Notes: generated by a model from the letters alone, not told the origin. A stretch of 61,822 bases of DNA from JALYGJ01 sp036558545 (GCA_036558545.1 DATBFJ010000022.1:1-61822), one strand, 5' to 3'. Shown: positions 1 to 8,614, counted from the stretch's first letter. A program made the numbers and translations.

Positions 1-1
1 G

Positions 2-1273
2 GCTGCCGATGGCGCAGACATTCGCTTGATCGTCGTCACCGACAACGAGCGCATACTGGGTCTCGGCGACCAGGGCGCAGGCGGGATGCCCATTCCCATT
101 GGCAAACTCGCGTTGTATACCGCGGCCGCAGGCCTATACCCCGCGCTGACCCTGCCGGTCTCGCTTGACGTGGGCACCGACGCGCAGGAGTTGCTGGATG
201 ACCCGCTTTACCTGGGCTATCGCTCGCCGCGGCTGCGAGGAGCCGCCTATGACGCGGTCGTAGAGGCCTTCGTCCAGGCCGTGGGCAGTGTTTTCCCGCG
301 CGCGGTCGTGCAGTGGGAAGACTTCAAGCAGCACAACGCGCTGCGCATCCTGGACCGCTACCGGCGTCGCGTGCCAAGTTTCAACGACGATATCCAGGGA
401 ACCGGTGCGGTCGTCGTCGGCGGTCTGCTGGCCGCACGAGGCCTGGATCAGGGACTGGCCGGCGAGCGCTTCCTGTTGATCGGCGCCGGCGCCGCTGGCA
501 TTGGCATCGCGCGAATGATTACCCGCGAGCTACTCCTCGAAGGACGCTCGCCCGAAGAAGCTCGAGCATCCATCACGCTCGTCAACAGGGCCGGCGTCGT
601 CCACACTGACAGGAAAGACCTGTCCGAAGCGCAGCTGGCTCTCGCCGTCGATCCACGGTCGTTGATGGCCGCTGGCCTCGACGACAACGACCTGCACGAC
701 CCGGTCGCGATCGCGCGCGCGATCAGGCCGACGGTCCTGATCGGAACGACGGCGCAACCGGGTGCCTTCTCGGAGGAGCTGATTCGGGAGGTGGCCGGCC
801 ATTCGGCGGCGCCGATCGTCATGCCGTTGTCCAATCCCGACGTCAACGCCGAGGCGACGGCCGAGGACGTCCTGGAATGGTCCGCGGGCAAGGCGATTGT
901 CGCGACCGGGAGCCCAAGTCGTGATGTCGAGATAGCCGGCCGGCGACTGACAATCGGCCAGGCAAACAACGTCTTCATTTTCCCGGGTGTGGGTCTTGGT
1001 GCCGTCGTCGCCGAGGCGCACGAGCTTACCGATGACGCCTTCCTGATCGCGGCGCGCACGCTGGCGCAGTATGTGCCAGAGGACCGACTCGAGAGCGGCG
1101 CGATCTACCCCGCGGTCGACGACTTACGCAGCGCCGCGCGGGTCATCGCCGAAGAGCTCGTTCGGCACCTGCGCGACAGCGGCTACGGACGCCAACTACG
1201 CGACGACGAGATCGTCGCCGCCGTGGACCGCCAGATGTGGCGTCCGGAGTACATGCACTACCAACCCGCCTGA
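2..1273 (+). CDS. NAD-dependent malic enzyme, 5'-truncated by window edge
   Basis: Oxidative decarboxylation of malate to pyruvate in the cytoplasm, linking the TCA cycle to pyruvate. The frame is open from base 2 and the gene starts upstream of the window. The visible 424 codons begin just before the malic-enzyme signature VVTDNERILGLGDQGAGGM. Next come the metal and substrate region (WEDFKQHNALRIL, then FNDDIQGTGAVVV) and a Rossmann NAD site (LLIGAGAAGIGIARM). The C-terminal half has PIVMPLSNPD, ATGSPSRDV and NNVFIFPGVGLGAV, all typical of the large bacterial/eukaryotic-type malic enzyme of about 550 residues. About 130 N-terminal residues are therefore missing. The gene converges on the histidine kinase after a 13-bp gap. 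NAD versus NADP preference cannot be decided from the sequence. Confidence 0.93.
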   Translation, partial: AADGADIRLIVVTDNERILGLGDQGAGGMPIPIGKLALYTAAAGLYPALTLPVSLDVGTDAQELLDDPLYLGYRSPRLRGAAYDAVVEAFVQAVGSVFPRAVVQWEDFKQHNALRILDRYRRRVPSFNDDIQGTGAVVVGGLLAARGLDQGLAGERFLLIGAGAAGIGIARMITRELLLEGRSPEEARASITLVNRAGVVHTDRKDLSEAQLALAVDPRSLMAAGLDDNDLHDPVAIARAIRPTVLIGTTAQPGAFSEELIREVAGHSAAPIVMPLSNPDVNAEATAEDVLEWSAGKAIVATGSPSRDVEIAGRRLTIGQANNVFIFPGVGLGAVVAEAHELTDDAFLIAARTLAQYVPEDRLESGAIYPAVDDLRSAARVIAEELVRHLRDSGYGRQLRDDEIVAAVDRQMWRPEYMHYQPA

Positions 1274-1286
1274 CCACGAGTTGCCC

Positions 1287-3872
1287 TCAGGTCGACCTGA
1301 AGACCGGCACCTCGAAAGCGAATTCGGCGCCGCCTTCGGGCCGATTTCGGGCGGTCAGCCGACCACCCATGGTGTTGGCGAGCTGTCGGCTGACGAACAG
1401 GCCAATGCCCGCGCCACTGGCTCGTTTCACGGCTGACGGCGAGCGATAGAAGAGCTCGAACAGCTGACTTGCCTCCTCCGGTGGAAAACCCGGGCCGGCA
1501 TCCGACACGCGGACCGTGACCGTCCGGCCGTTGTCGGTGGCGCTGACGGTCACGGGACCGTCGCCGCCATACTTGGCCGCGTTGCCCAGGAGATTGCGCA
1601 GAACCTGTTCGACGTACGTTTCCTCGGCGGCGACGGGTGGCAGGTCAGCCGGCAACTCCGTCGCCCAGCGGGCCTGTGGCCAGCGTGCCGCCTCTGACTC
1701 GACGACGCGCGGGATCATGCGCTGCAGCAGGACCGGTTCCGTCTCGATGGTCAGCCCCTGCCGCTCGACACGTGACAGCACGAGCAGGTTCTCGACGAGC
1801 CGGTAGAGGCGATCCGCCTCAGCCCGGATGTCGTCATATACCTCGCGCCGTCGCTCCTCCGGCATTTCCGTTGACGACTTGCGCGCCAGGATTTCGCTGT
1901 TGCCATAAATCGCGGTCACGGGCGTGCGCAGCTCATGCGACAACACGCCCAGGAATGCGTCGCGCACAAGGCGTGCGTTGCGCGCGGAGGTCACATCGCG
2001 CATGACCAGGATCGTCCCACCGGCACCCGCGCTTTCGTCGCCAGAGAGGATGGGAAAGGCAGACAGCTCGACCCACTTCTCGTGCAGCTCGTCGTCGACG
2101 CGGACCTCGACCCCCTCGCTGGGCGGCAGATCGCGGGCGTGCCCACTTGGCCAGACGAAAGCGCGCATGATCCCGGCAAGCCCCTCGCCCAGATGGCCGG
2201 CCAGAAGCGTGTCCGCGGAGGGGTTGGAGAGCAGCACCGCGCCGAGCGCGTCGCACACGACGACGGCGTCGCCAATGCTCTCGATGACGCCCTTCAGCTG
2301 GGCCGCGCGCGCCCGCTCGGCCAGGGCGAGGGCGCCCAGGCGCTCTTCGTCGCTTTGGCGGTCGCGTGCGGCCGCCAGCACGTTGGCCACAGCCTGCAGG
2401 AAGTTGATGTCTTCCTCGGCGAACACCCGCCGATCGGGCGTGTGCGTACCAAGCACGCCGTGAGGATTGGCCGGGCTACCGATAACAACCGTCAAACCGC
2501 TGCGCACACCGTGGTTGGCGAGCAGCGGCGGAGGCGTAAATCGAGTCTCCTTCATGAGCTCGTCGACGACCACAGGACCGACTGTCGCGAGCGTATAGCC
2601 ACCCTGCGAGCCCAGGCCGGCTTTGACTGTCTCGCGGCCGATCAATCCCTCCTTCCAGCCAACTCCCGCCACCAGCAGAAGCTCACGCCGATCGGGTTCG
2701 AGGGCGAGGACCTCGACGAAGGGCACTTCCATGACCCTGGCGAGGGCGTCTGCTGCCTTCTGGGCCAGATCGTCGTAGGCGATGCCCTCCAGCGCCTGCT
2801 GGCCCAGCGTCGCCAACACCGCCTGACGGACCTCGGTTCGCTCGACCGAGTGATAGAGCAGCGCGTTGTCCACGGCGAGCGCGGCGCGGCGCGCGAGTTC
2901 ACGCAGCAGGCTCAGATCGGCGGCCGTGTAGCGCCGCGCCCCTTCGCCGTAGCCAATGGACAGGACTCCCACCACCCGGTCTCGGACGGTGAGCGGCACC
3001 CACATCGCCGAGCGCAGGCCCAGTTTGCGCAGCATCTGGAAATGCTCCTCGTCACGGGCCAGCGAACGCAGCTCGGCATCGTCGACGTCGTACAAAACGA
3101 CTGGTTCGAGCGTTGCCAGGACTCGGCCGCGCAGGTGGCCTTCGTTGGGCCGCAGCGGGTAGCGCTCGTGCAAGGTTCGCAGTATCTGAGCGCCGTCGGG
3201 CCGGATGTGGGCCACGCCCAGGCGGTGGAACGCGTAGTGATCGTCGACTATGTCGACCGCCGCCCAGTCGGCCATTCGCGGAACAACGAGGCCGGCCAGC
3301 TCGCCCAGCGTCCGTTCCGCATCGATGGGCGTTGCGAACAGCTCCCCAGACAACGCCAGGACGTCGCTCGCCGCCTGCGCGTGTCGCGCGTCAGTGACAT
3401 CACGGAAGAACCAGACTCGACCCTGGGGAGTGCCAAAATCGTCCGTAACCGGACCGGTGAAGCGCTCGAGCACGCGCCCATCGTTGAAGAGCAGCTCGTC
3501 GTGGCCAGCGTCCAATGGATGGGCGTAGAGGTCTGCGATGCGTGCCGCGAACTCATCCGGATTCTGGAGCTTCTGACTGAGGCGAGCGACAGCCTCGATG
3601 CTGCCGTCGTTGAGGGCTTCCGGCGACTCGTCCCACATCTCGAGAAAGTGGTCGTTGTAGTAAACGATCTTCCTGTCGGACGAGACGACCAGGATGGCGT
3701 CGACTGACGACTCGACGATCGCCTCGAGGAGGCGGCCCTGAAATTCGAGTTGCGCGGGAGGTTTGGCGCGCGGCCCAGCTGCGCGCGTCGTCAAAAGTAT
3801 CTGGCCATCCGCTCGGGCATTCTTGCATGCGGCGCTGCCGTCCCGACGGCCGGCGCGCGAACTGAAATGCAT
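1287..3872 (-). CDS. Hybrid-input sensor histidine kinase (PAS-GAF-GAF-PAS-HisKA-HATPase)
   Basis: Soluble multi-sensor histidine kinase of 861 residues. An N-terminal PAS (about 45-165) is followed by two GAF-type domains (about 180-330 and 345-505) and a second PAS (about 520-630). The HisKA dimerisation domain carries the phospho-acceptor in SHELRTP (His about 646). The ATPase domain has an N-box RNLLGNAAKYGG near 760, a G1 box VSDAGPGFPPE and a G2 box GAGIGLFVSRQLA. I see no transmembrane segment, so it probably senses an intracellular signal such as redox state or a small ligand. No response regulator is adjacent, so it is an orphan kinase. Its 5' leader contains a G+C-rich hairpin (about 3889-3921). 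The start ATG at 3872 has no clear Shine-Dalgarno site and is uncertain by some codons. Confidence 0.93.
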   Translation of the reverse strand: MHFSSRAGRRDGSAACKNARADGQILLTTRAAGPRAKPPAQLEFQGRLLEAIVESSVDAILVVSSDRKIVYYNDHFLEMWDESPEALNDGSIEAVARLSQKLQNPDEFAARIADLYAHPLDAGHDELLFNDGRVLERFTGPVTDDFGTPQGRVWFFRDVTDARHAQAASDVLALSGELFATPIDAERTLGELAGLVVPRMADWAAVDIVDDHYAFHRLGVAHIRPDGAQILRTLHERYPLRPNEGHLRGRVLATLEPVVLYDVDDAELRSLARDEEHFQMLRKLGLRSAMWVPLTVRDRVVGVLSIGYGEGARRYTAADLSLLRELARRAALAVDNALLYHSVERTEVRQAVLATLGQQALEGIAYDDLAQKAADALARVMEVPFVEVLALEPDRRELLLVAGVGWKEGLIGRETVKAGLGSQGGYTLATVGPVVVDELMKETRFTPPPLLANHGVRSGLTVVIGSPANPHGVLGTHTPDRRVFAEEDINFLQAVANVLAAARDRQSDEERLGALALAERARAAQLKGVIESIGDAVVVCDALGAVLLSNPSADTLLAGHLGEGLAGIMRAFVWPSGHARDLPPSEGVEVRVDDELHEKWVELSAFPILSGDESAGAGGTILVMRDVTSARNARLVRDAFLGVLSHELRTPVTAIYGNSEILARKSSTEMPEERRREVYDDIRAEADRLYRLVENLLVLSRVERQGLTIETEPVLLQRMIPRVVESEAARWPQARWATELPADLPPVAAEETYVEQVLRNLLGNAAKYGGDGPVTVSATDNGRTVTVRVSDAGPGFPPEEASQLFELFYRSPSAVKRASGAGIGLFVSRQLANTMGGRLTARNRPEGGAEFAFEVPVFRST

Positions 3873-4137
3873 CTGACATGCGACGAGAAGGGCCGCCGAC
3901 GGGGGTCATGGCCGGCGGCCCTCCTGGCGAGACTCCCGCACCCGTTCATTGGCGTCTCGCGGCGCGGTGTCGTAGCAGACCCCTGTACGACTCCAATCGC
4001 GATTGTGAGCCGGCATGGCCCCATACGGCCATCAACGAAGCGTGGCCACCCATCGCGCTCGCATTGCAGCAACATCACCGACCTGAGAAGCGCCTGAGAA
4101 ACTGCAACGGGCTCGCAAGCAAACGACCGTTTGCTAT
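3873..4137. other. Intergenic region between divergent HK and NlpC genes
   Basis: No convincing coding sequence is visible. It holds a long hairpin just upstream of the kinase gene (GGGCCGCCG at 3889-3897 pairing with CGGCGGCCC near 3912-3921). Near its right end are overlapping short inverted repeats, GCAAAC-gacc-GTTTGC and TTTGC-tattg-GCAAA at about 4118-4145, directly before the putative promoter of the NlpC gene. These could be an operator. They are sequence observations only. Confidence 0.4.
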
Positions 4138-4164
4138 TGGCAAAACATGAGCCGTGTGTAAAAC
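4137..4164 (+). promoter_or_regulatory. Putative promoter of the NlpC/P60 gene
   Basis: TTGGCA near 4137 and TAAAAC at 4159-4164 are separated by about 16 nt and would start a transcript near 4171, giving a leader of about 250 nt before the TTG start at 4424. This is a motif match only. The overlapping inverted repeats around TTTGC/GCAAA suggest it may be regulated. Confidence 0.4.
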
Positions 4165-4410
4165 TGCCGAGGCTCCGCCACGAGAGGCCAGGCGGGGCCA
4201 AGAAGACAACAGGTCGTTCGAGGCGAGGGACGAAGACAGGTCTCGGGAAGGGACGCCCCCAGGTGTCCGCAGTGTGCCCGAGTCCGTTGACGGTGAGGCG
4301 TCACGCCCCAGCGTGAACCGCTGACTGCCCGCAGTCATTACTCCGCCCAAACTTTCAAGGGGGACGACCGCCAGCGAACGGTTTCGTGAGCGCCCTCGTG
4401 CGCGCCGTTC
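4165..4410 (+). ncRNA. Long structured 5' leader of the NlpC/P60 gene; possible riboswitch
   Basis: The leader is G+C-rich and can form several helices. CTCCGCC near 4173 pairs with GGCGGGG near 4191. Three consecutive hairpins follow: TGACG/CGTCA (4288-4303), CAGCG/CGCTG (4309-4323) and GACTG/CAGTC (4323-4336). In many bacteria, peptidoglycan hydrolase genes sit behind c-di-AMP (ydaO/yuaA) riboswitches. The segment around CCCGAGTCCG (4277-4286) and the terminal GGCG resemble parts of that motif, but the conserved core does not fit cleanly and the predicted promoter would exclude part of the closing stem. Class is unresolved. Confidence 0.3.
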
Positions 4411-4423
4411 GAGGAGATGTCAA

Positions 4424-4990
4424 TTGGCAAATGCCGATCAGGGCGCGCACATTGCGTCCACACCGTCCCACGGGCGGCTCGGGTTTTTTCCCCGACCGTT
4501 CCGTCTAGCCCTACTTGCCGGGTTGCTCGCTCTGGCTGCAATCGCCGTTGAGATGCCAGCCGCAACTCAGGCCCACTCAGGATCGACGACCCAGCGCAGC
4601 GAAGCAGCTCGCATCGTCGCTTTCGCCCGGAGCCACATCGGCGCGCGCTTCCGTCTTGGCACGGAAGGTCCTCGCACCTTCGACTGCTCGGGACTCATCT
4701 ATCGCGTCTACAAGCAGGCCGGGCTCCTGAACCGCATCGGTGGCGCTCGCCGCCAGGCGGCCGGCTACTACCACTGGTTCAAGAAGCATGGTCAGGCCAG
4801 CCGCCACAACCCGCGGGTAGGTGACCTTGTCATCTGGACCGAACACGGCCGAATCGCTCACTCCGGCATCTATGTCGGCAGCGGGCACGTCATCAGCGCG
4901 CTGATCAACCCATGGGGTGTCAAGCGCACCCACATCGGCACTCTGCACGCCAGGTTCTTCGCGTTCCTGCACGTCAAGCTGACGCGCTAA
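4424..4990 (+). CDS. Secreted NlpC/P60 family peptidoglycan hydrolase
   Basis: Cell-wall endopeptidase acting outside the membrane, 188 residues. A hydrophobic export segment lies at about 26-47 (LALLAGLLALAAIAVE), followed by an AxA-like cleavage region before QAHSG. The NlpC/P60 domain covers the rest: catalytic Cys in FDCSGLIYRVY, the conserved GDLVIW stretch, then the catalytic His in IAHSGIYVG, with a later polar residue in VISAL. The TTG start at 4424 is favoured because GAGGAG at 4411-4416 lies 7 nt upstream, whereas the nearby ATG at 4417 is out of frame. It is a stand-alone gene with a long leader and a strong terminator, so it is probably monocistronic and leader-regulated. Confidence 0.88.
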   Translation: MANADQGAHIASTPSHGRLGFFPRPFRLALLAGLLALAAIAVEMPAATQAHSGSTTQRSEAARIVAFARSHIGARFRLGTEGPRTFDCSGLIYRVYKQAGLLNRIGGARRQAAGYYHWFKKHGQASRHNPRVGDLVIWTEHGRIAHSGIYVGSGHVISALINPWGVKRTHIGTLHARFFAFLHVKLTR

Positions 4991-5017
4991 CGCGAAGCTC
5001 GCGAGGGCGAGGAGGAG

Positions 5018-5047
5018 AGGCGGCCGGCGCAAGCCGGCCGCCTTTTT
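5018..5047 (+). terminator. Strong intrinsic terminator after the NlpC/P60 gene
   Basis: A perfect 11-bp G+C-rich stem AGGCGGCCGGC (5018-5028) pairs with GCCGGCCGCCT (5033-5043) around a GCAA tetraloop, followed by TTTT. It lies 27 nt after the stop codon. Confidence 0.93.
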
Positions 5048-5438
5048 CGTGCTCCGGTCAGGTACTTCAATCAAATTGTTTGAATCCGAAGATCCAGTCG
5101 ATCTGATGGGCCTGCGTCGCTAGAAGGCCGTCGAGGGATGCCCCGGAGCCAGCGAGCATCGATCTGGGCACGCTGCGATCACGACCTGTGCGGCCCAGCG
5201 GCGGCCATTGTCTGGCCAAGCGACATGAAAACCAGCACGAGCCCCCAAAAGGAACAATTTGGTTGATGCCGCCCGAGTTTGGCTACTCGGCGTGGATCAT
5301 CGAGTCGACGGATCTGTGCCGGCCGCGCCGTGGTGAACCAATCGTTCGGGCCGAAGACGATGCCCAGCGCCACGGCGCCGTCGGCGGTGACGCCGGCGGC
5401 GATGCGGACTTCGCCGTTTGGTGCAGTCTCAAGTGGTG
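5048..5438. other. Non-coding or decayed region
   Basis: No convincing gene. The minus strand keeps one open frame with protein-like composition (about 5440 down to 5179, containing IAAGVTADGAVALGIVFG and PNDWF) but lacks a recognisable family and a credible start. It may be a decayed gene remnant. Two copies of an AT-rich 15-mer lie here in opposite orientation: TCAATCAAATTGTTT at 5067-5081 and, on the minus strand, TCAACCAAATTGTTC at 5266-5252. Confidence 0.35.
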
Positions 5439-5590
5439 GTCGCCCTATCCGACTGGCCGAGTCGCGCTATGGCGACTACCGCAGCCGCGCTCCGTGACTA
5501 CCGCAGTCGCGCTCCGTGACTACCGCAGTCGCGCTCAGTGACTACCGCAGTCGCCCTATGGCGACTACCGCAGTCGCCCAGCATGACTGC
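5439..5590 (+). repeat. Tandem array of 22/23-bp hairpin-forming repeats
   Basis: At least six contiguous units run from 5439: a diverged 22-mer (5439-5460), then 5461-5483 (23), 5484-5505 (22), 5506-5527 (22), 5528-5549 (22), 5550-5572 (23), and a decaying partial copy after 5573. A typical unit is GTCGCGCTCCGTGACTACCG plus CA. Across unit junctions the sequence reads GCGACTACCGCAGTCGC, a 6-bp stem with an ACCGC loop, so the array can form a row of small hairpins. The unit length is not a multiple of three. The array ends about 45 bp before the transketolase start and could lie in or next to its promoter. Confidence 0.9.
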
Positions 5591-5617
5591 GCCTCTGGAT
5601 AGACGCGGGGACCCGTG

Positions 5618-5623
5618 TAGCAT
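5618..5623 (+). promoter_or_regulatory. Putative -10 element (TAGCAT) of the transketolase gene
   Basis: TAGCAT lies 9 nt before the ATG at 5633, giving a leader of only 2-3 nt. It resembles the TANNNT boxes placed directly before other start codons in this window. No clear -35 box is visible. Confidence 0.5.
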
Positions 5624-5632
5624 CGGCGTGCC

Positions 5633-8008
5633 ATGGTGTTGAAGACTGAGCCCGCGGGCGTCGACGCCCTGTACAGCGCCGCCGAGCGTGACTTCGAGCG
5701 TTACGAGATCGTGAAGGACCTCGTCGACGAGTGCATCGATCTCGCCCTCAACTATCGGCAGAGCGGTCATCCGGGCGGATCGCGGTCCAAGGTCCACATG
5801 CTCCTCTCGCTCATGCTCAGCGGAGCGATGCGCTGGGACGTGCGACGACCGTGGCTGCCATTCGGTGATCGGTTCGTGCTCAGTGCGGGTCACACCGTCC
5901 CGCTCATCTATTCCACTCTTGCAGTGCTCAACGAGGCGTACCGAGTGCGTCAGGAGCGTGAGCCGGGCAATGAGCGGTTTGCCTTTCCCGACGACGGCGA
6001 ATGGGCGCTCACCTGGGAGCTGCTGCTCAAGCTGCGGCGCCGAGGCGGCCTCGCCGGCCATGCCGAAATGGAAGGCAAGACGCTCTTCCTGAAGTTCAAC
6101 ACGGGTCCGTCCGGCCACGGCATGTCGCCCGCGGCGGGCGAGGCCCTGGCGCTGAAGCACGCGGGCGCGGACGAGGTCAAGGTCTTCGTGTTCGAGGGCG
6201 AAGGGGGTCTGACGCCCGGCGGCGCACACGAGGCGCGCCATACGGCCTGGGGCCTCGGCCTCAACAACCTCGTGTTCATGATCGATTGGAACGACTTCGG
6301 CATCGACGAGCGACCGCTGAGTGCCGTCGTTTACGGCACGCCCAACGACTGGTTCGAGAGCTACGGCTGGCGCGTCGTCGGTACTGAACACGGCTCGGAG
6401 TGGCCGGACGTGGCGAGAGTCACGCTGGAAGCCGCCCGGGGCGAGAACCCCGGCAAGACGCCGTCAGTCGGCTGGTTCAAGACGCGCAAGGGCCGTGGCT
6501 ACGGCAAGTACGACTACAAGAGTCACGGCACGCCGTGGCCAATGAACGCGCCCGAATTCTGGGCGGTGCGCAAGGACTTCATGGCCAAGTACGGCGTCGA
6601 ATACAAAGGCGTGGACGAGCCGGCACCTGACGATCCAGCGGAGCGGGAAGTCCAGGCCCGCGCCAACTTCACAACGGCCCTCAGCGTGCTGCGGACGAAT
6701 ACGGAGATCACGGACTGGCTGACCGATCGCCTCAACGAGGTTGCAGCCACTGTCCCTGAGCATGTCGACGGCTTCAACCTTCGAGATAACGGAGCAGTCT
6801 TCAAGGACAAGCGCCTGTACGACGCGCACTCGTATCCGGCCGAGATCTGGAAGAAGCCTGGCGATAAGCAGCCCAACCGTGCCGCGTACGGCGCATGGGG
6901 AAGCTACGTCAACGCGTTCGCCAGGAAGGAATACGGCCGGCCGCTCTTCCTTGGTGCGAGCGCCGACCTCGCTGAATCGACCAACCTCGCCGGTTTCGGC
7001 AAGGACTTTGGCGATCTGCCCGGCTACGGCTGGTACGAGCGCGACACAAACCCCGAAGGGACGGTTTTGCCCACCCAGATCACCGAGTTCGGCAATGCCG
7101 GGCTCGTCGTGGGCCTTGCCACGGTAAACATGGCAGCTGATCCGTTCAATGACTTCAACGGCCTGTGGGGGACGTGCTCAACCTATGGGTCGTTCTCATA
7201 CCTCAAGTACGGTCCGATGCGCTTGTTCTCCCAACTCGCGCAGGACACCGAGCTGAAAGTCGGCAAGGTGCTCTGGGTTGCGGGTCACGCGGGCCCGGAG
7301 ACGGCCGAGGACTCGAGAACGCACTTCGGCATCTTCGAGACGCACATAACACAGCTCTTCCCGGAAGGCCACGTCATCGACCTTCATCCGTGGGAATACA
7401 ACGAAGTGCCCGTCGTGCTGGCCGCGGCACTGGGCAAAGACGTGCCGATTGTGGCTCTACATGTCACGCGGCCCGCGATCGAGATTCCCGACCGCGAGGC
7501 GTTGGGCATCCCATCGCATTTCGAGGCAGCACGCGGCGCCTACGTCATGCGCGACTTCAAGCCCGGCCTGCCGCGCGGCGGCACCGTGTTCGTCCAGGGC
7601 ACGACGTCAACCGCAAACCTGGTCAAGGTTCTGCCCCAGCTCGACGAGCGCGGCCTCAACGTGAAAATCGTCGCGTGCATCTCGCCGCAGCTTTTCGCGA
7701 TGCAGGACGAGGCCTACCGAGACGCGACCACGAGCCTCGGCGACCGATGGGACGGCATGGCGATCACCAATCGCGCGTGGATGACCATGCGCCACTGGAT
7801 CGGCGGCCCCGTCGCGCGCGACTACTCGCTTTCATCTGACTGGGACGATCGCTGGCGCACAGGCGGCACGGTCGACGAAGTCATCGATGAAGCCCATCTC
7901 GGCCCGACGCACATCGTGGACGCGATCCAGCGCTTTGTCGAAGAGCGCGACCTGCGCATGCGCCGCCTACGCGAAATCGCCGACGCCGCCGCTAGGCATT
8001 CAGGCTGA
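5633..8008 (+). CDS. Transketolase-family thiamine-diphosphate enzyme
   Basis: ThDP-dependent ketol transfer, most likely in the pentose phosphate pathway. The protein is 791 residues, longer than classical transketolase (about 660). The N-terminal ThDP domain has GHPGGS (45-50), a conserved SAGHTVPLIYSTLAVLNEAY segment (84-103), NTGPSGHGMSP (156-166), and a cofactor/Mg motif written GEGGLTPGG (189-197) instead of GDG, with the downstream Asn in IDWND (about 220). The pyrimidine-binding half carries the catalytic Glu in TQITEFGNAG and the substrate segment AEDSRTHFGIFE, corresponding to the DGPTH region of transketolases. A transketolase C-terminal domain follows. It is a single-gene unit behind the hairpin repeat array; its last 17 bp overlap the convergent VanZ gene. 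Substrate specificity is inferred only from the family. Confidence 0.85.
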   Translation: MVLKTEPAGVDALYSAAERDFERYEIVKDLVDECIDLALNYRQSGHPGGSRSKVHMLLSLMLSGAMRWDVRRPWLPFGDRFVLSAGHTVPLIYSTLAVLNEAYRVRQEREPGNERFAFPDDGEWALTWELLLKLRRRGGLAGHAEMEGKTLFLKFNTGPSGHGMSPAAGEALALKHAGADEVKVFVFEGEGGLTPGGAHEARHTAWGLGLNNLVFMIDWNDFGIDERPLSAVVYGTPNDWFESYGWRVVGTEHGSEWPDVARVTLEAARGENPGKTPSVGWFKTRKGRGYGKYDYKSHGTPWPMNAPEFWAVRKDFMAKYGVEYKGVDEPAPDDPAEREVQARANFTTALSVLRTNTEITDWLTDRLNEVAATVPEHVDGFNLRDNGAVFKDKRLYDAHSYPAEIWKKPGDKQPNRAAYGAWGSYVNAFARKEYGRPLFLGASADLAESTNLAGFGKDFGDLPGYGWYERDTNPEGTVLPTQITEFGNAGLVVGLATVNMAADPFNDFNGLWGTCSTYGSFSYLKYGPMRLFSQLAQDTELKVGKVLWVAGHAGPETAEDSRTHFGIFETHITQLFPEGHVIDLHPWEYNEVPVVLAAALGKDVPIVALHVTRPAIEIPDREALGIPSHFEAARGAYVMRDFKPGLPRGGTVFVQGTTSTANLVKVLPQLDERGLNVKIVACISPQLFAMQDEAYRDATTSLGDRWDGMAITNRAWMTMRHWIGGPVARDYSLSSDWDDRWRTGGTVDEVIDEAHLGPTHIVDAIQRFVEERDLRMRRLREIADAAARHSG

Positions 8009-8606
8009 CTGACGCTCGACCGCTCGCCAGCGTTGTGTGGAAATGCTTCCACGGACCCATCTTGTGCGCGTCGAGATCGCCGAATACACCCCTGTAAGCG
8101 AGATGGGCCAGGAAAAAGCAACCGACGCCGACCATTACCCCGAAGGAATTCAGCAGCACATCGTTGATATCGACGGACCATGTCGGCAGAGCCAGGCCAG
8201 TCACGTCAGCGATTCCTTGAGCGAGCTCGATGCCAACGCTGAACAGGACACCAAGCATGACGACGGTTCGGGGCGAAACCGAGAGGACAAACGGAAGGCC
8301 CAATCCGAAGGGCACAGTCAGCAGGATGTTGAGGTAAAGCTGATCGTTGGTCAGAGGCTCGGCACCTGGCAGTAAGAACGGTGTCACTCCGAGCAGGCGT
8401 GAAAGGTCGGTGGATCCAACAGCCTCGGACAGCGCCGGATCGCTGCGCAGCAGCAGCAAAGCAAAGTTCGCAACTCCGACGAGATAGACGGTAAACACAA
8501 GAGTCGCGATGAACCGGCCCGTTTCGAGATGCACAAGCAATCCAACGAGGATCACCGCGCTGAGCGCCAAAGTCAGGGCTACTGGTGTGCCCAAACTGAA
8601 TTCCAT
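7992..8606 (-). CDS. VanZ-like membrane protein
   Basis: Integral membrane protein of 204 residues with about five hydrophobic helices. The VanZ signature is in the second half: NILLTVPFGLGLPF, then a Glu/Gln in GIELAQGI and the acidic DINDVLLNSFGVMVG motif. VanZ-family proteins are linked to low-level glycopeptide resistance, but most homologues have no known function. It is the last gene of an LLM oxidoreductase-methyltransferase-VanZ operon, starting 8 nt after the methyltransferase stop. The C-terminal tail overlaps the end of the transketolase gene. Confidence 0.85.
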   Translation of the reverse strand: MEFSLGTPVALTLALSAVILVGLLVHLETGRFIATLVFTVYLVGVANFALLLLRSDPALSEAVGSTDLSRLLGVTPFLLPGAEPLTNDQLYLNILLTVPFGLGLPFVLSVSPRTVVMLGVLFSVGIELAQGIADVTGLALPTWSVDINDVLLNSFGVMVGVGCFFLAHLAYRGVFGDLDAHKMGPWKHFHTTLASGRASVSLNA

Positions 8607-8614
8607 ATCAGTAC

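Noticed and set aside
1935..3707. 590-codon open frame antisense to the PAS/GAF histidine kinase
   Set aside because: It is the mirror frame of a well-supported kinase gene, has no recognisable domain and shows the His/Gln/Arg-rich composition expected of the antisense of a high-GC gene.
5188..5541. Open frame across the hairpin array upstream of the transketolase gene
   Set aside because: The array has 22/23-bp units, so no stable peptide repeat is made, and the translation is low-complexity with no start signal.
5439..5590. CRISPR-like array
   Set aside because: The units are directly contiguous with no unique spacers, and there are no cas genes in the window.
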